Source of the DNA: Prochlorococcus sp. AG-402-G22
Lineage (GTDB): Bacteria; Cyanobacteriota; Cyanobacteriia; PCC-6307; Cyanobiaceae
Length of the DNA: 43,512 nucleotides
Direction of reading: 5' to 3'
NCBI GenBank assembly: GCA_003217035.1
Contig: QCHV01000008.1
Coordinates: forward strand, 1 to 43,512
Below are positions 1 to 7,991 of the stretch, one piece after another (position 1 is the stretch's first letter; the number at the start of each line of letters is the position of its first letter). The position numbers and the translations under genes were made by a program. Under the pieces are notes generated by a model. It had not been told where the DNA came from. It did not search any database and saw nothing but the letters and a program-made list of their open reading frames with translations.

Positions 1-2
1 TT

Positions 3-1472
3 TTCTCGAATAGAATAGAAGACCTTTGTCCTACTATGCAATACGAACAAATGGTTGAAGCTGTAGATGAATATATATTGCAGATAAAGAATTTGTATGA
101 AACCCATGGAGGGTGGAGTATCGTCTTTAGGTTGTATTTAAGTAATAGATCTTCAACAAATATAGAAACACTTAAATATTTAAAAATCATTAGCGATTTA
201 AACAAGAGAATAGAAGACAACTTAGAAGTTATAGAGCAAGTAATATGGATAGATATACCCTTGGAGTCACTAGATTTTTTAGGGGAGGTAAATGATTCAA
301 GACTTTGGTATTATGGCAAGTTTGTATATTCAAGAGCTTTTAGTGATTTATTAGCAACAAGAATTTCATCTTATATTATCTCTATACTAGGTAAGTCAAT
401 AAGAGCAATAGTTTTAGATCTTGATAATACATTGTGGAGTGGAGTTTTAGGTGAGGATGGCATAGATGGTATCTTGATAGGTGGAGACTATCCTGGAAAT
501 TGTTTCCATGATTTTCAGAAGGAACTTTTAAAACTTAGAAGTAGAGGTATAGCATTGGCAATAGTGAGTAAAAACGATGAAGACCTTGCATTAAAAGCTA
601 TTAAAGAGACTTCTATGCCAATAAGTTTAGAAAAGATTTCTTCACATAGAATTAGTTGGAGAAATAAATCTGAAACTATTCAGGAGATAGCAGAAGAATT
701 AAACTTAGGTTTAGCTTCATTACTATTTATAGATGATAATCCCTTTGAGAGAGAACAGGTTAAGAGCTTTCTACCAGAAGTTAAAATCCTTGAATTATCT
801 AATGACCCAGTCGACTATTCAAAAAACTTACTGGAAAATCCATTTATATCTTCCGCATTGGTCACATTAGAGGATAAGAGGAGGATTGATTCCTTAGAGC
901 AATTAGTACAAATCAAGAGATCTAAATTTGATTCATTAAGTTATGAAAATTATCTTGCTTCATTAGATATTAAAGTTCACTTTTACCCTCTAAATCAAGA
1001 TAATATAAACAGAGCAGCTCAACTGTGTCAGAAGACGAATCAATTCAATACAACAGTATTAAGGCATGATAGAAGTGATCTTCAAGAAATCCACAATACA
1101 TTAGGAAGAGTTGTAGTTGTTGGATACGAGTCTAAAACAACGGAGTTGGAGAATATAGGATTAATGTTATTTATCCAATCCAACCAAGACTCTGCTCAAA
1201 TTTCATTGGAATTATTTCTTTTGTCCTGTAGGGTTTTAGGAAGAGGATTGGAGAAGCTATGTATAGAATGGGCAATTAACGACTCTTTTGATAGAGGATA
1301 TAAATCCATTTTAGGTAAACTTGTAAAAAACAAGAGAAATTTACCAGTACAATCGATATTTAAAGATTGTAAATTCTCTTCCTCGGATCAATTAACATGG
1401 ATGAAAGACACAGGAGTAACAACATATTCTTCAAATTTCATTGAAATTATTGATCATTTTAAAGAAAATTAG
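3..1472 (+). CDS. FkbH-like HAD-superfamily protein (5' end outside window)
   Basis: FkbH-family proteins take a three-carbon unit from 1,3-bisphosphoglycerate, dephosphorylate it and load it as glyceryl onto an acyl carrier protein. Counting from the first ATG at 36, HAD motif I (DLDNTLWSG) lies near residue 128, a SKND segment near 178, SWRNK near 207 and FIDDNPFER near 231. The C-terminal third has the family signatures KTNQFN and SCRVLGRGLEK. The frame stays open from 36 back to base 3 with no stop, and family members usually have a longer N-terminal SGNH-like domain, so the gene very probably starts upstream of the window. The next gene, 65 bases downstream on the same strand, ends in an ACP domain that is an obvious candidate partner. 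Family assignment is firm; the substrate is inferred. Confidence 0.88.
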   Translation, partial: FSNRIEDLCPTMQYEQMVEAVDEYILQIKNLYETHGGWSIVFRLYLSNRSSTNIETLKYLKIISDLNKRIEDNLEVIEQVIWIDIPLESLDFLGEVNDSRLWYYGKFVYSRAFSDLLATRISSYIISILGKSIRAIVLDLDNTLWSGVLGEDGIDGILIGGDYPGNCFHDFQKELLKLRSRGIALAIVSKNDEDLALKAIKETSMPISLEKISSHRISWRNKSETIQEIAEELNLGLASLLFIDDNPFEREQVKSFLPEVKILELSNDPVDYSKNLLENPFISSALVTLEDKRRIDSLEQLVQIKRSKFDSLSYENYLASLDIKVHFYPLNQDNINRAAQLCQKTNQFNTTVLRHDRSDLQEIHNTLGRVVVVGYESKTTELENIGLMLFIQSNQDSAQISLELFLLSCRVLGRGLEKLCIEWAINDSFDRGYKSILGKLVKNKRNLPVQSIFKDCKFSSSDQLTWMKDTGVTTYSSNFIEIIDHFKEN

Positions 1473-1537
1473 TACTTGTACAATTATGCTAAATCGAGAT
1501 CTTAAAATAAAATTCATTTTATTAGCGAATTTGTAAT

Positions 1538-3004
1538 ATGGCTAATTTTGACGAGCTTTTTAAGGAAGGTGATTATTTGAGTTTTTGCGAAAAGTACTCA
1601 AGTGAAGACTTTCAAGCCTTTGCGAACCTTTCGGGCGATAAAAACAAGTTACACCATGATACTAAATATTCTTTGGCTACAAGTTACAAAGAGCCGATAG
1701 TTCCACTCCATTTATCTATTGCGCCATTATCTCGGATTGCAGGAATGTATCTACCTGGAGAGCCTTCCTTATATCTTGGTCATACTATTAAGGCGTTGAG
1801 ACCTGTTTTCTATGACCGCGAAACTTTTTATAATGCAAAAATTATTTCCATAAACTCTTCCAATAGAATCTTAACAATAAGAGTTTTGATAATTCAGGAA
1901 TCCCTTATAAGAATTGAGGCAATAATGCGAGTCCAGTCAAGAGATTTTTGTTGGGAAAAGAAGGAAATAGATCAAAAGATTAAAAATTCAAAAGAAAAAT
2001 CATATGCTTTGATTACAGGATCTACAGGCGAAATTGGCAGATCAGTAGCCCTTTCTTTAGCATCAAAAGGCTATGATCTACTTCTACATTATGGAAGTAA
2101 TAATCAAAAAATAAAGTCTTTATCTGATTCGTTAGATAGATATAAATGTAATTATAAGTTTATTAAAGCTGATTTGCGGAAAGTAGTAGATAGGAAGAAT
2201 TTAATAAAGGAACTCTCAGCACTAGGTACAAGTTTATCCACGATAGTTCATACAGCATCATCACCAGCAAATTCAAACTTGGATGACCTGATAAATACAA
2301 ACTTTAAAGCTCTAAAGGAGATCTTTGAGGCTTCATTAGCCTCTTTTCTTTCACGTCAGAATGGGAGAGTGATATTTATTAGCTCTATCTATTTAGCTCA
2401 ACCTGTACTTGGTTACACTGATTATATTGCAGTCAAATCTATGTGTACCTCTTACCTATCTAGGTTAAATAATTTCTACTCAAATTATGATATATTTTGT
2501 AACTCTATTTTACCATCGGTAGTAGATACTCCATATTCTCAGGAAGCTGAAAACATAACTAAACTTTTACCTGAGGAGGTCGCCGAGAAAGTTAAGGATA
2601 TGATTTTAGAAGGTAGTCTTCAAAGCACTTTATATGATTTGAATGGAATTACGAAAGGAACCTATGGATTCACACCAGAATCTAAGTCAAAATTTTCTAC
2701 AAATCATTTTAAAGATCAAAATAAAACTTCTAGTACAAGTTCAAACTCCTCTCAAAACACCAGCTCTAAATTTGAAAATAGCTCAAAAGAATTGCTAGAT
2801 AATATTATTCGCAATATCTTAAACACCCCCCCAGAGTACGTTATTGAATCAGCAGCTTATGGTTCTACACCGGGTTGGGATTCTTTGGCCCAAATCCAAT
2901 TGGTTGCAGAAATTGAAAATGTATTCAAAATCAGACTTAATTCAGACCAAATTGAAAAAGCGAATTCTTATAAGGAATTCCTATCTCTGATCTCAAGGCC
3001 TTAA
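1538..3004 (+). CDS. MaoC-like dehydratase / short-chain dehydrogenase / ACP fusion
   Basis: Three domains lie in one 488-residue chain. Residues about 22-135 form a MaoC-like hotdog domain with the hydratase pair D34 and H39 in LSGDKNKLHH. Residues about 155-340 form a short-chain dehydrogenase with the nucleotide-binding TGSTGEIG at 160-167, Ser282/Ser283 and the catalytic Y296-x3-K300. A Ser/Asn/Lys-rich linker at about 383-416 leads to an ACP domain whose GWDSL motif places the phosphopantetheine serine at S449. Such a chain could carry, reduce and dehydrate a bound acyl group. It follows an FkbH gene on the same strand, which suggests the FkbH loads this ACP. The domain calls are clear from motifs; the reaction order and product are inference. 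Confidence 0.85.
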   Translation: MANFDELFKEGDYLSFCEKYSSEDFQAFANLSGDKNKLHHDTKYSLATSYKEPIVPLHLSIAPLSRIAGMYLPGEPSLYLGHTIKALRPVFYDRETFYNAKIISINSSNRILTIRVLIIQESLIRIEAIMRVQSRDFCWEKKEIDQKIKNSKEKSYALITGSTGEIGRSVALSLASKGYDLLLHYGSNNQKIKSLSDSLDRYKCNYKFIKADLRKVVDRKNLIKELSALGTSLSTIVHTASSPANSNLDDLINTNFKALKEIFEASLASFLSRQNGRVIFISSIYLAQPVLGYTDYIAVKSMCTSYLSRLNNFYSNYDIFCNSILPSVVDTPYSQEAENITKLLPEEVAEKVKDMILEGSLQSTLYDLNGITKGTYGFTPESKSKFSTNHFKDQNKTSSTSSNSSQNTSSKFENSSKELLDNIIRNILNTPPEYVIESAAYGSTPGWDSLAQIQLVAEIENVFKIRLNSDQIEKANSYKEFLSLISRP

Positions 3005-3015
3005 TATCTAACTCA

Positions 3016-4305
3016 TTACTCTAAGACATCATTTTCTTTCAGTAATTGGTATTCTTTTACAACACTATTTAAGTTACTATTTATAATCTTACAAATATCA
3101 AAGATATTATTATTCCCATCTGAGTATGCTATTAAATTCATCCTCATTTCAGCAGGATGAATCTTACTTGCTTTGGAAATATTTGGATATAACCCCCTCT
3201 TTCCGAGTTGAGGTTCTCCTATTATTTTTGTTTTAGGATAAATACCTGTTTCGAATGCCATGACTATGCTTTTTAAAATTTCATAGGATTCATTCAGCCC
3301 CTTATTGGTTACGAGGTTTAGGTTGTCTGCATTTGTATGGTATTCGGGGTAACATCCAAATTTAGTTCTTGAAAATGTGCAAATAGGAAGTCTTAGACCA
3401 GGAGAGCAATATTGCCTTTCGTCAGAACCTCTATTTAAAAATGAATATACATTGACGTCTTCAATGTGGTTTAAAGCCCCTCTTAGTGCGAAGTCTGCGA
3501 GAGTATTTGCAAAAGGTGTATTTACATACGAGTAATTTCTCTCGTCTCCTACACAACTAAGATTAAACCCGCAAATGATTCTCTTTTTTAATACATCTGC
3601 ATATTTTGACAAATAAGCTATAGAACCTATTGTTTCAGGCTGCATTATGAATCTGTAACTGTATTTAGGGGTTTTAAATTCTTTCTTTACATAGGCTAGC
3701 AATGCATTTAAAACTACGGGACCACTTAATTCATTATTTGCCATTGAGGGATGACAAATATATGAACTAAATAATATCTCTTTTTCTGATTTACCTTTTA
3801 TTAATGCGTGGCTAAGTTCAAGTTTTCCATCTGATAGGGTTGAGTCTATATAAACTCTATAACGACCTTTTTTGATGCTTTTCTTATCTAACTCTGACAT
3901 ACAAAAACCCCAGTATTTTTTGTAGTAACTTGTTACATAAGGTATCCATTCTGGCTTGTCTTCCAATGTGTGAATCCTTGTCAATAGCTCCTCATAACTA
4001 ACTTCTTTATTTACAGGTTCTGAGTAACCGACAACATGCAGATTGTCTTTTTTAAACTCAGCATATTTCTCCTTAGTATCTATATTTTCAATATATGCAT
4101 CTTTTATATTCCATTCTTTAGGAATTTCCCAGTCCAGGACTTTGGAACCACTATTGAATTTTAACCTTTGGTATTCTTTGTGATAATCTTCAAAATACTC
4201 CAGAGTCTTTCTAGTGCCTTCACCGGTAAGGGACCTGCATATGGGAAATAACTCTTTTAAATGATCAATTAATTTGATATCATTGTATTCTAGTCTATTA
4301 GTCAT
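3016..4305 (-). CDS. DUF4910-type aminopeptidase-like protein
   Basis: The 429-residue protein matches the DUF4910/DUF2172 group of metallopeptidase-like proteins often found in bacterial surface-polysaccharide gene clusters. Recognisable segments are the N-terminal CRSLTGEGTR, the putative metal-binding ICHPSMANNELSGP (H185), SDERQYCSPG, and YPEYHTNADNL with a second likely metal-ligand histidine. The last 60 or so residues look like the usual C-terminal accessory domain. The position where I expect an Asp in zinc aminopeptidases reads Asn-Asn-Glu here, so activity is uncertain. It converges with the MaoC-SDR-ACP gene (11-base gap) and lies 38 bases after the FkbM gene on the same strand. 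Its role in this cluster is unknown; these proteins may act on modified sugars or amides rather than peptides. Confidence 0.75.
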   Translation of the reverse strand: MTNRLEYNDIKLIDHLKELFPICRSLTGEGTRKTLEYFEDYHKEYQRLKFNSGSKVLDWEIPKEWNIKDAYIENIDTKEKYAEFKKDNLHVVGYSEPVNKEVSYEELLTRIHTLEDKPEWIPYVTSYYKKYWGFCMSELDKKSIKKGRYRVYIDSTLSDGKLELSHALIKGKSEKEILFSSYICHPSMANNELSGPVVLNALLAYVKKEFKTPKYSYRFIMQPETIGSIAYLSKYADVLKKRIICGFNLSCVGDERNYSYVNTPFANTLADFALRGALNHIEDVNVYSFLNRGSDERQYCSPGLRLPICTFSRTKFGCYPEYHTNADNLNLVTNKGLNESYEILKSIVMAFETGIYPKTKIIGEPQLGKRGLYPNISKASKIHPAEMRMNLIAYSDGNNNIFDICKIINSNLNSVVKEYQLLKENDVLE

Positions 4306-4343
4306 TTCTGCTATTTTAACCTTACGACTATTATAGTCATTAT

Positions 4344-5327
4344 TCAGTAAATGAGATGGGATTTTGTCGTTTCTTTTCCTGCAACTAATCTAATTAGAGA
4401 TGATAGTTTTGAGTGTAAAGACCTCGATAAAGATTGTCTTCTTACTAATTTTTTTAAAATCTTCATAGATTCAGCACTTAAACCTATAGAGCTTAATTCA
4501 ATCACCTTATAGATCAAGTCATATCTACCATATAAAGAGCATATTGTTATGTATTGGGGGACTTTATTGGGCAATCTGCTGCTAATATATTCAGGAGATC
4601 TAAGCCATAAACCATCTCCAAAAGCCATCTGCCCGTATGAGTTGTATTCATTCCTTTCCCATCTACAGAGATTTACAAAGTCAATAAAAACGAACTCTTT
4701 CTCAATTAAAAAGTTATTTAATTCACTAAAATTAGCAGCATTTTTGTATAACTTTGCAAATTGAATCTCTAATTCAAACCCAAGGCAGTTCTCGATTACT
4801 TCTTTAATACCTTTAAGCGCATTTAACTCAGCACCTTGAATATCGATCTTTATAAAATCTATCTGATTTCCTGAAAACTCTTTACTGATAGTTGATGTCT
4901 TTACGATTTTAGTTTCTACAATATCGTGTCGACTTGGATTGGGAAACTTGTCAAGAAACTCTCTGTTTGGTTCTAGAATTGATGAGCATGTTGGCTTTTT
5001 AGTAATAAAAAATTTAATATTCTTTTCTTCTTCCCATATAATCTTATCGAATGTTTCGTATTTATAGCATTTTCTTTTGTTTGAAAGAGCTGACTTGCTT
5101 CTGCTGTCTGGCTCTACTCCCAGGTAGTTTAAGTTTTTAGCTATTCCTGACCACCTAGGCTCTATATCCTTTGCAGCACCAATGTCTAGTAAGTTTATGT
5201 AATTATTTGATCCTTCAAAGCTATTAATCAGTTGACTGTCTGAGATTTCTGTGATTTTGTAAAATTTTTTAATTAGCAACTTTAAAAGATTCTTCATTGA
5301 AAGTAGAGCCTCTCTATCTAATCTCAT
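4344..5327 (-). CDS. FkbM-family SAM-dependent methyltransferase
   Basis: FkbM-family enzymes are S-adenosylmethionine-dependent O-methyltransferases of natural products and surface glycans. Here LLDIGAAKDIEP, near residue 46, is the SAM-binding motif I, followed by YLGVEPD, and IDFIKIDIQGAELNALKG is the typical FkbM signature. The C-terminal stretch after about residue 240 is a short helical extension without a recognised fold. The gene starts at an ATG at 5327; a second ATG ten codons in (MKNLLKLL) is also possible. It shares the minus strand with the DUF4910-type gene downstream and lies 150 bases from the second FkbH-like gene upstream. The methyl acceptor is unknown and is presumably the sugar or acyl product of this island. 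Confidence 0.8.
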   Translation of the reverse strand: MRLDREALLSMKNLLKLLIKKFYKITEISDSQLINSFEGSNNYINLLDIGAAKDIEPRWSGIAKNLNYLGVEPDSRSKSALSNKRKCYKYETFDKIIWEEEKNIKFFITKKPTCSSILEPNREFLDKFPNPSRHDIVETKIVKTSTISKEFSGNQIDFIKIDIQGAELNALKGIKEVIENCLGFELEIQFAKLYKNAANFSELNNFLIEKEFVFIDFVNLCRWERNEYNSYGQMAFGDGLWLRSPEYISSRLPNKVPQYITICSLYGRYDLIYKVIELSSIGLSAESMKILKKLVRRQSLSRSLHSKLSSLIRLVAGKETTKSHLIY

Positions 5328-5477
5328 ATTAATCCTGAAAAATTGAATAACAGCTCAAATGAATGAAACATGTAATTCTGCAGTTCATACAATATAGCCT
5401 AGATTTGCTAGAAAAGTAGTATTTTTGATCACTCGCATTCTTTTATTGTCACTGCTTATCTCTTGATTTAGTTGTTT

Positions 5478-7130
5478 TTACAAGCTACAAACCTTAGTTA
5501 GGTTTAGACCCATTTTTCTAAGGTTTTCTTGTGCTACTTTAAATTCTTCAGAGTCTATATATCTAAATAAATATCCATTTCTAGGAGTTTGTTTATAGCG
5601 TATATTTATATTGTCAAATTCTTTGAGCGAACACTGTAATGCAATTTGCTCCAATATCTTATTTTCATACCCTCTACTAAATGTCCTACAACTAACTACC
5701 CATTGTGTTATATGGATTGTACGCCCTTCTTTAATAGCTAGCAGTACTGAGGTTAGTCCATATTCACAATATTCATCTTTCATGTATGAAACGTATTTTA
5801 AATCAAAATCATCTAAATTTGCCAGTGATATCTTTTCACCTGATAAATTGAATTGATTTGTTTTATTTATCAATTGTATAGATCTTGAAATGTCCTTCTC
5901 TTGTAATTTCTTTATTTCAACTTCTATAGGAATAATTACATCACCTCCTGTTAGGCCCTTTGGTTGCCCAGTTTTTTTGTCTAACAATTTTGATTCATAA
6001 CTTTTAAATCTTCTTTCTGATTCTGGGTCTTCGTATAAGCTATTGAGCCATATATTATCCTGACAATTTTCAATATATAAACTTGGATCAGGACCTAAGC
6101 ATATATTCTCAACTTCATTCATAGATATCGAAATTTCTTGGCATTCAATGTTTGAATTATCTATAAATATAGACTCGCTAGAACCTATTTTAAGTTGTGC
6201 GCAGATCTCCTTTAGAGTTTTTGATTTTGACTCCCAGGATAGATTTATGGAAACAAAATCCTCTCTTTTTAAGTGATGCCCCTCACCACTTAATAAATAT
6301 TTTTCGACTTGAGGTTCATTCTTAGATATTAAGGCCAAAATAAATCCTTTATTTAAAAGACTTTTGATATAAACCTGAAATTCAGCATAGTACCTGTCGC
6401 GCGGATTTGCTAAATCAAGAAGGAAGTCATCCTGCTCTGTCTTTTCCCCAATTATACCAGGAGAAAGAGTTTCATCATAATCAATAGCTATAAGCTTTTT
6501 ACCAAGACCATTTTTATATGCACATGTGGCAGCAATTATTTTTGAGCATCTAGCTTGGTTGTCCAAACTAAATGGAAAGCCATATGAAACCCAATCACTA
6601 TATAGGCTATTCCTTTTTTGGCTTGAGAAATTATAAACTGGTATTACATAGCGATCATTTCTATTTTCTGATTGCTCTAGTTCATTAATAAGAGATATGA
6701 ATTTTTTATAGTAACCATTATTAGGGCTAGAAATTGATACTCCTAAGATAGATCTTCTATCGATAAGGTAAAATATTGTTTTGTTTTTAAATGAATTTAT
6801 CTTGTTTAGGAGTTCTTCTAGAGCATCAACCACCCCTCTACCATCTTTAATGCTATCTATAATTTCATATGGAGTAATTGGAACTATTATTACTTCCGAT
6901 TTTCTAATATTTTCAAAAGTGTAAGGAAAATGAAGGCTTCTCCATAAAGGCTTCCAGTTATCATGAACAATTTCAGGGTATATCCCTATATTTTTAAAAT
7001 AATGCTCAATAGCCTCATGGAATGGCCTTTCAAGAAAACCTCCCACTATACAAATAGAAGTATGAAGCTTTAAATCATCTTTTTGAAGGACCCTTGTGTT
7101 TTTTAATTCGGACAGCTTAGGGTAAGACAT
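5478..7130 (-). CDS. Divergent FkbH-like HAD protein
   Basis: A complete 550-residue FkbH-type protein. The N-terminal 200 residues (ICIVGGFLERPFHEAIEHY onwards) match the SGNH-like region of the family. HAD motif I follows at about 217-221 as DYDET, then LISKNE, LSWESKSK and FIDNSNIECQE, and the C-terminal signatures KTNQFNLSG and VVSCRTFSRGYE. Compared with the first FkbH in this window, motif I reads DYDETLSPG instead of DLDNTLWSG, and motif IV reads FIDNSNIE instead of FIDDNPFER, which removes one of the paired acidic residues. It may therefore use a different substrate or have lost phosphatase activity. It is divergent from the ACP/MaoC/radical SAM operon starting at 7297, its likely functional partner. 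The family call is good; the catalytic status is open. Confidence 0.8.
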   Translation of the reverse strand: MSYPKLSELKNTRVLQKDDLKLHTSICIVGGFLERPFHEAIEHYFKNIGIYPEIVHDNWKPLWRSLHFPYTFENIRKSEVIIVPITPYEIIDSIKDGRGVVDALEELLNKINSFKNKTIFYLIDRRSILGVSISSPNNGYYKKFISLINELEQSENRNDRYVIPVYNFSSQKRNSLYSDWVSYGFPFSLDNQARCSKIIAATCAYKNGLGKKLIAIDYDETLSPGIIGEKTEQDDFLLDLANPRDRYYAEFQVYIKSLLNKGFILALISKNEPQVEKYLLSGEGHHLKREDFVSINLSWESKSKTLKEICAQLKIGSSESIFIDNSNIECQEISISMNEVENICLGPDPSLYIENCQDNIWLNSLYEDPESERRFKSYESKLLDKKTGQPKGLTGGDVIIPIEVEIKKLQEKDISRSIQLINKTNQFNLSGEKISLANLDDFDLKYVSYMKDEYCEYGLTSVLLAIKEGRTIHITQWVVSCRTFSRGYENKILEQIALQCSLKEFDNINIRYKQTPRNGYLFRYIDSEEFKVAQENLRKMGLNLTKVCSL

Positions 7131-7245
7131 AAATAAAAGAGATACCCGTAAGAATTGTTTTTATTTATTATAACAAGGTTTACCTTGTTTATAGACTTAA
7201 CACCACCTATGATTATCTCCTTTCTAATGCTTAAAAAATAGTTCC

Positions 7246-7275
7246 TTTAGTAAACCTGAACATAGCTGCTATAAT
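7246..7275 (+). promoter_or_regulatory. Putative promoter of the ACP operon
   Basis: A consensus -10 box TATAAT lies at 7270-7275, 21 bases before the ATG at 7297. A weak -35-like TTTAGT lies at 7246-7251 with an 18-base spacer. The divergent FkbH-like gene starts at 7130, so both transcripts must start inside this 166-base gap. This is sequence inspection only; the -35 box is weak. Confidence 0.4.
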
Positions 7276-7296
7276 TTATTTAATCATTAATTAAAA

Positions 7297-7545
7297 ATGT
7301 ACAATAGAGATAATCTGCTTGAGTCCCTGACTGAGATCTTTAAGGATACATTTGATGATTCAAGTATAGAACTTACTGATAAAACAACAGCTGATGATAT
7401 AGAAGACTGGGATTCTTTGATGCAAATCAGATTGCTTATAGCAATAGAGCAAAAATTTAGCCTCAGATTTAACCCTATAGAGATCTCAGAATTGGAAAAT
7501 GTAGGTCAAATGGTAAGTTTGTTGGAGAAGTTGTTAGTGAATTAA
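7297..7545 (+). CDS. Stand-alone acyl carrier protein
   Basis: An 82-residue protein of normal ACP length. The motif DWDSLMQIRL contains the serine that would receive 4'-phosphopantetheine, followed by an acidic recognition helix (IAIEQKF). It resembles the C-terminal ACP domain of the fusion protein at 1538-3004: both have WDSL, QI, a following IE and an R two to three residues later. It is not the fatty-acid acpP context. The next gene, a MaoC-like dehydratase, starts two bases after this stop, and a radical SAM gene follows, so the three form one transcription unit. The ACP probably tethers the acyl intermediate for that unit, perhaps loaded by the divergent FkbH-like protein. Confidence 0.85.
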   Translation: MYNRDNLLESLTEIFKDTFDDSSIELTDKTTADDIEDWDSLMQIRLLIAIEQKFSLRFNPIEISELENVGQMVSLLEKLLVN

Positions 7546-7547
7546 TC

Positions 7548-7955
7548 GTGAAATATTTGGGTTCTTATAAAAAACTCTTTACCAGTGAGGAGATTATTTC
7601 CTTTTGTGCTCTAACTGGAGACACTAACCCCATACATACTAACAATGGATTCGCAAAGGATTCAGGGTTTGATGGATGTGTGGTTAACGGTGCTTTAGGC
7701 CTTTCTTTTGCAATAAGCTTTCTAATCGAGAAACTAGATAACAGTGAAGGAGTAGTTATTTTTGAAAGTAGATCTTTATACAAAAAGCCAGTAATTGTAG
7801 ACACAGAACTCTACTTTCACATAGTTGAGGAAATGCTTGGGTTAGGCGGCTCAGTAGGTACGTATGTTGTATATTTATCGCCTCAAGAGACACTTGACCC
7901 CCAAAAGCTTGGAATATATTTTCACAAGCACTCAATTTCGTTGAAATTCGCTTAG
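7548..7955 (+). CDS. MaoC-like hotdog dehydratase
   Basis: A 135-residue single-domain hotdog protein. FCALTGDTNPIHTN supplies the R-hydratase/MaoC catalytic pair D25 and H30, followed by GCVVNGALGLSFAISFL, the usual central helix with a glycine-rich approach. The start is the GTG at 7548, two bases after the ACP stop; there is no suitable ATG nearby and the N-terminus then fits the family. It probably hydrates or dehydrates an acyl group held on the neighbouring ACP. It is comparable with the N-terminal domain of the fusion protein at 1538-3004, so the island holds two copies of this activity. The chemistry is inferred from the fold and active-site pair. Confidence 0.78.
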   Translation: MKYLGSYKKLFTSEEIISFCALTGDTNPIHTNNGFAKDSGFDGCVVNGALGLSFAISFLIEKLDNSEGVVIFESRSLYKKPVIVDTELYFHIVEEMLGLGGSVGTYVVYLSPQETLDPQKLGIYFHKHSISLKFA

Positions 7956-7991
7956 TATTGCTTTTATGAATAGAATTCCCTGCTTTTAACG

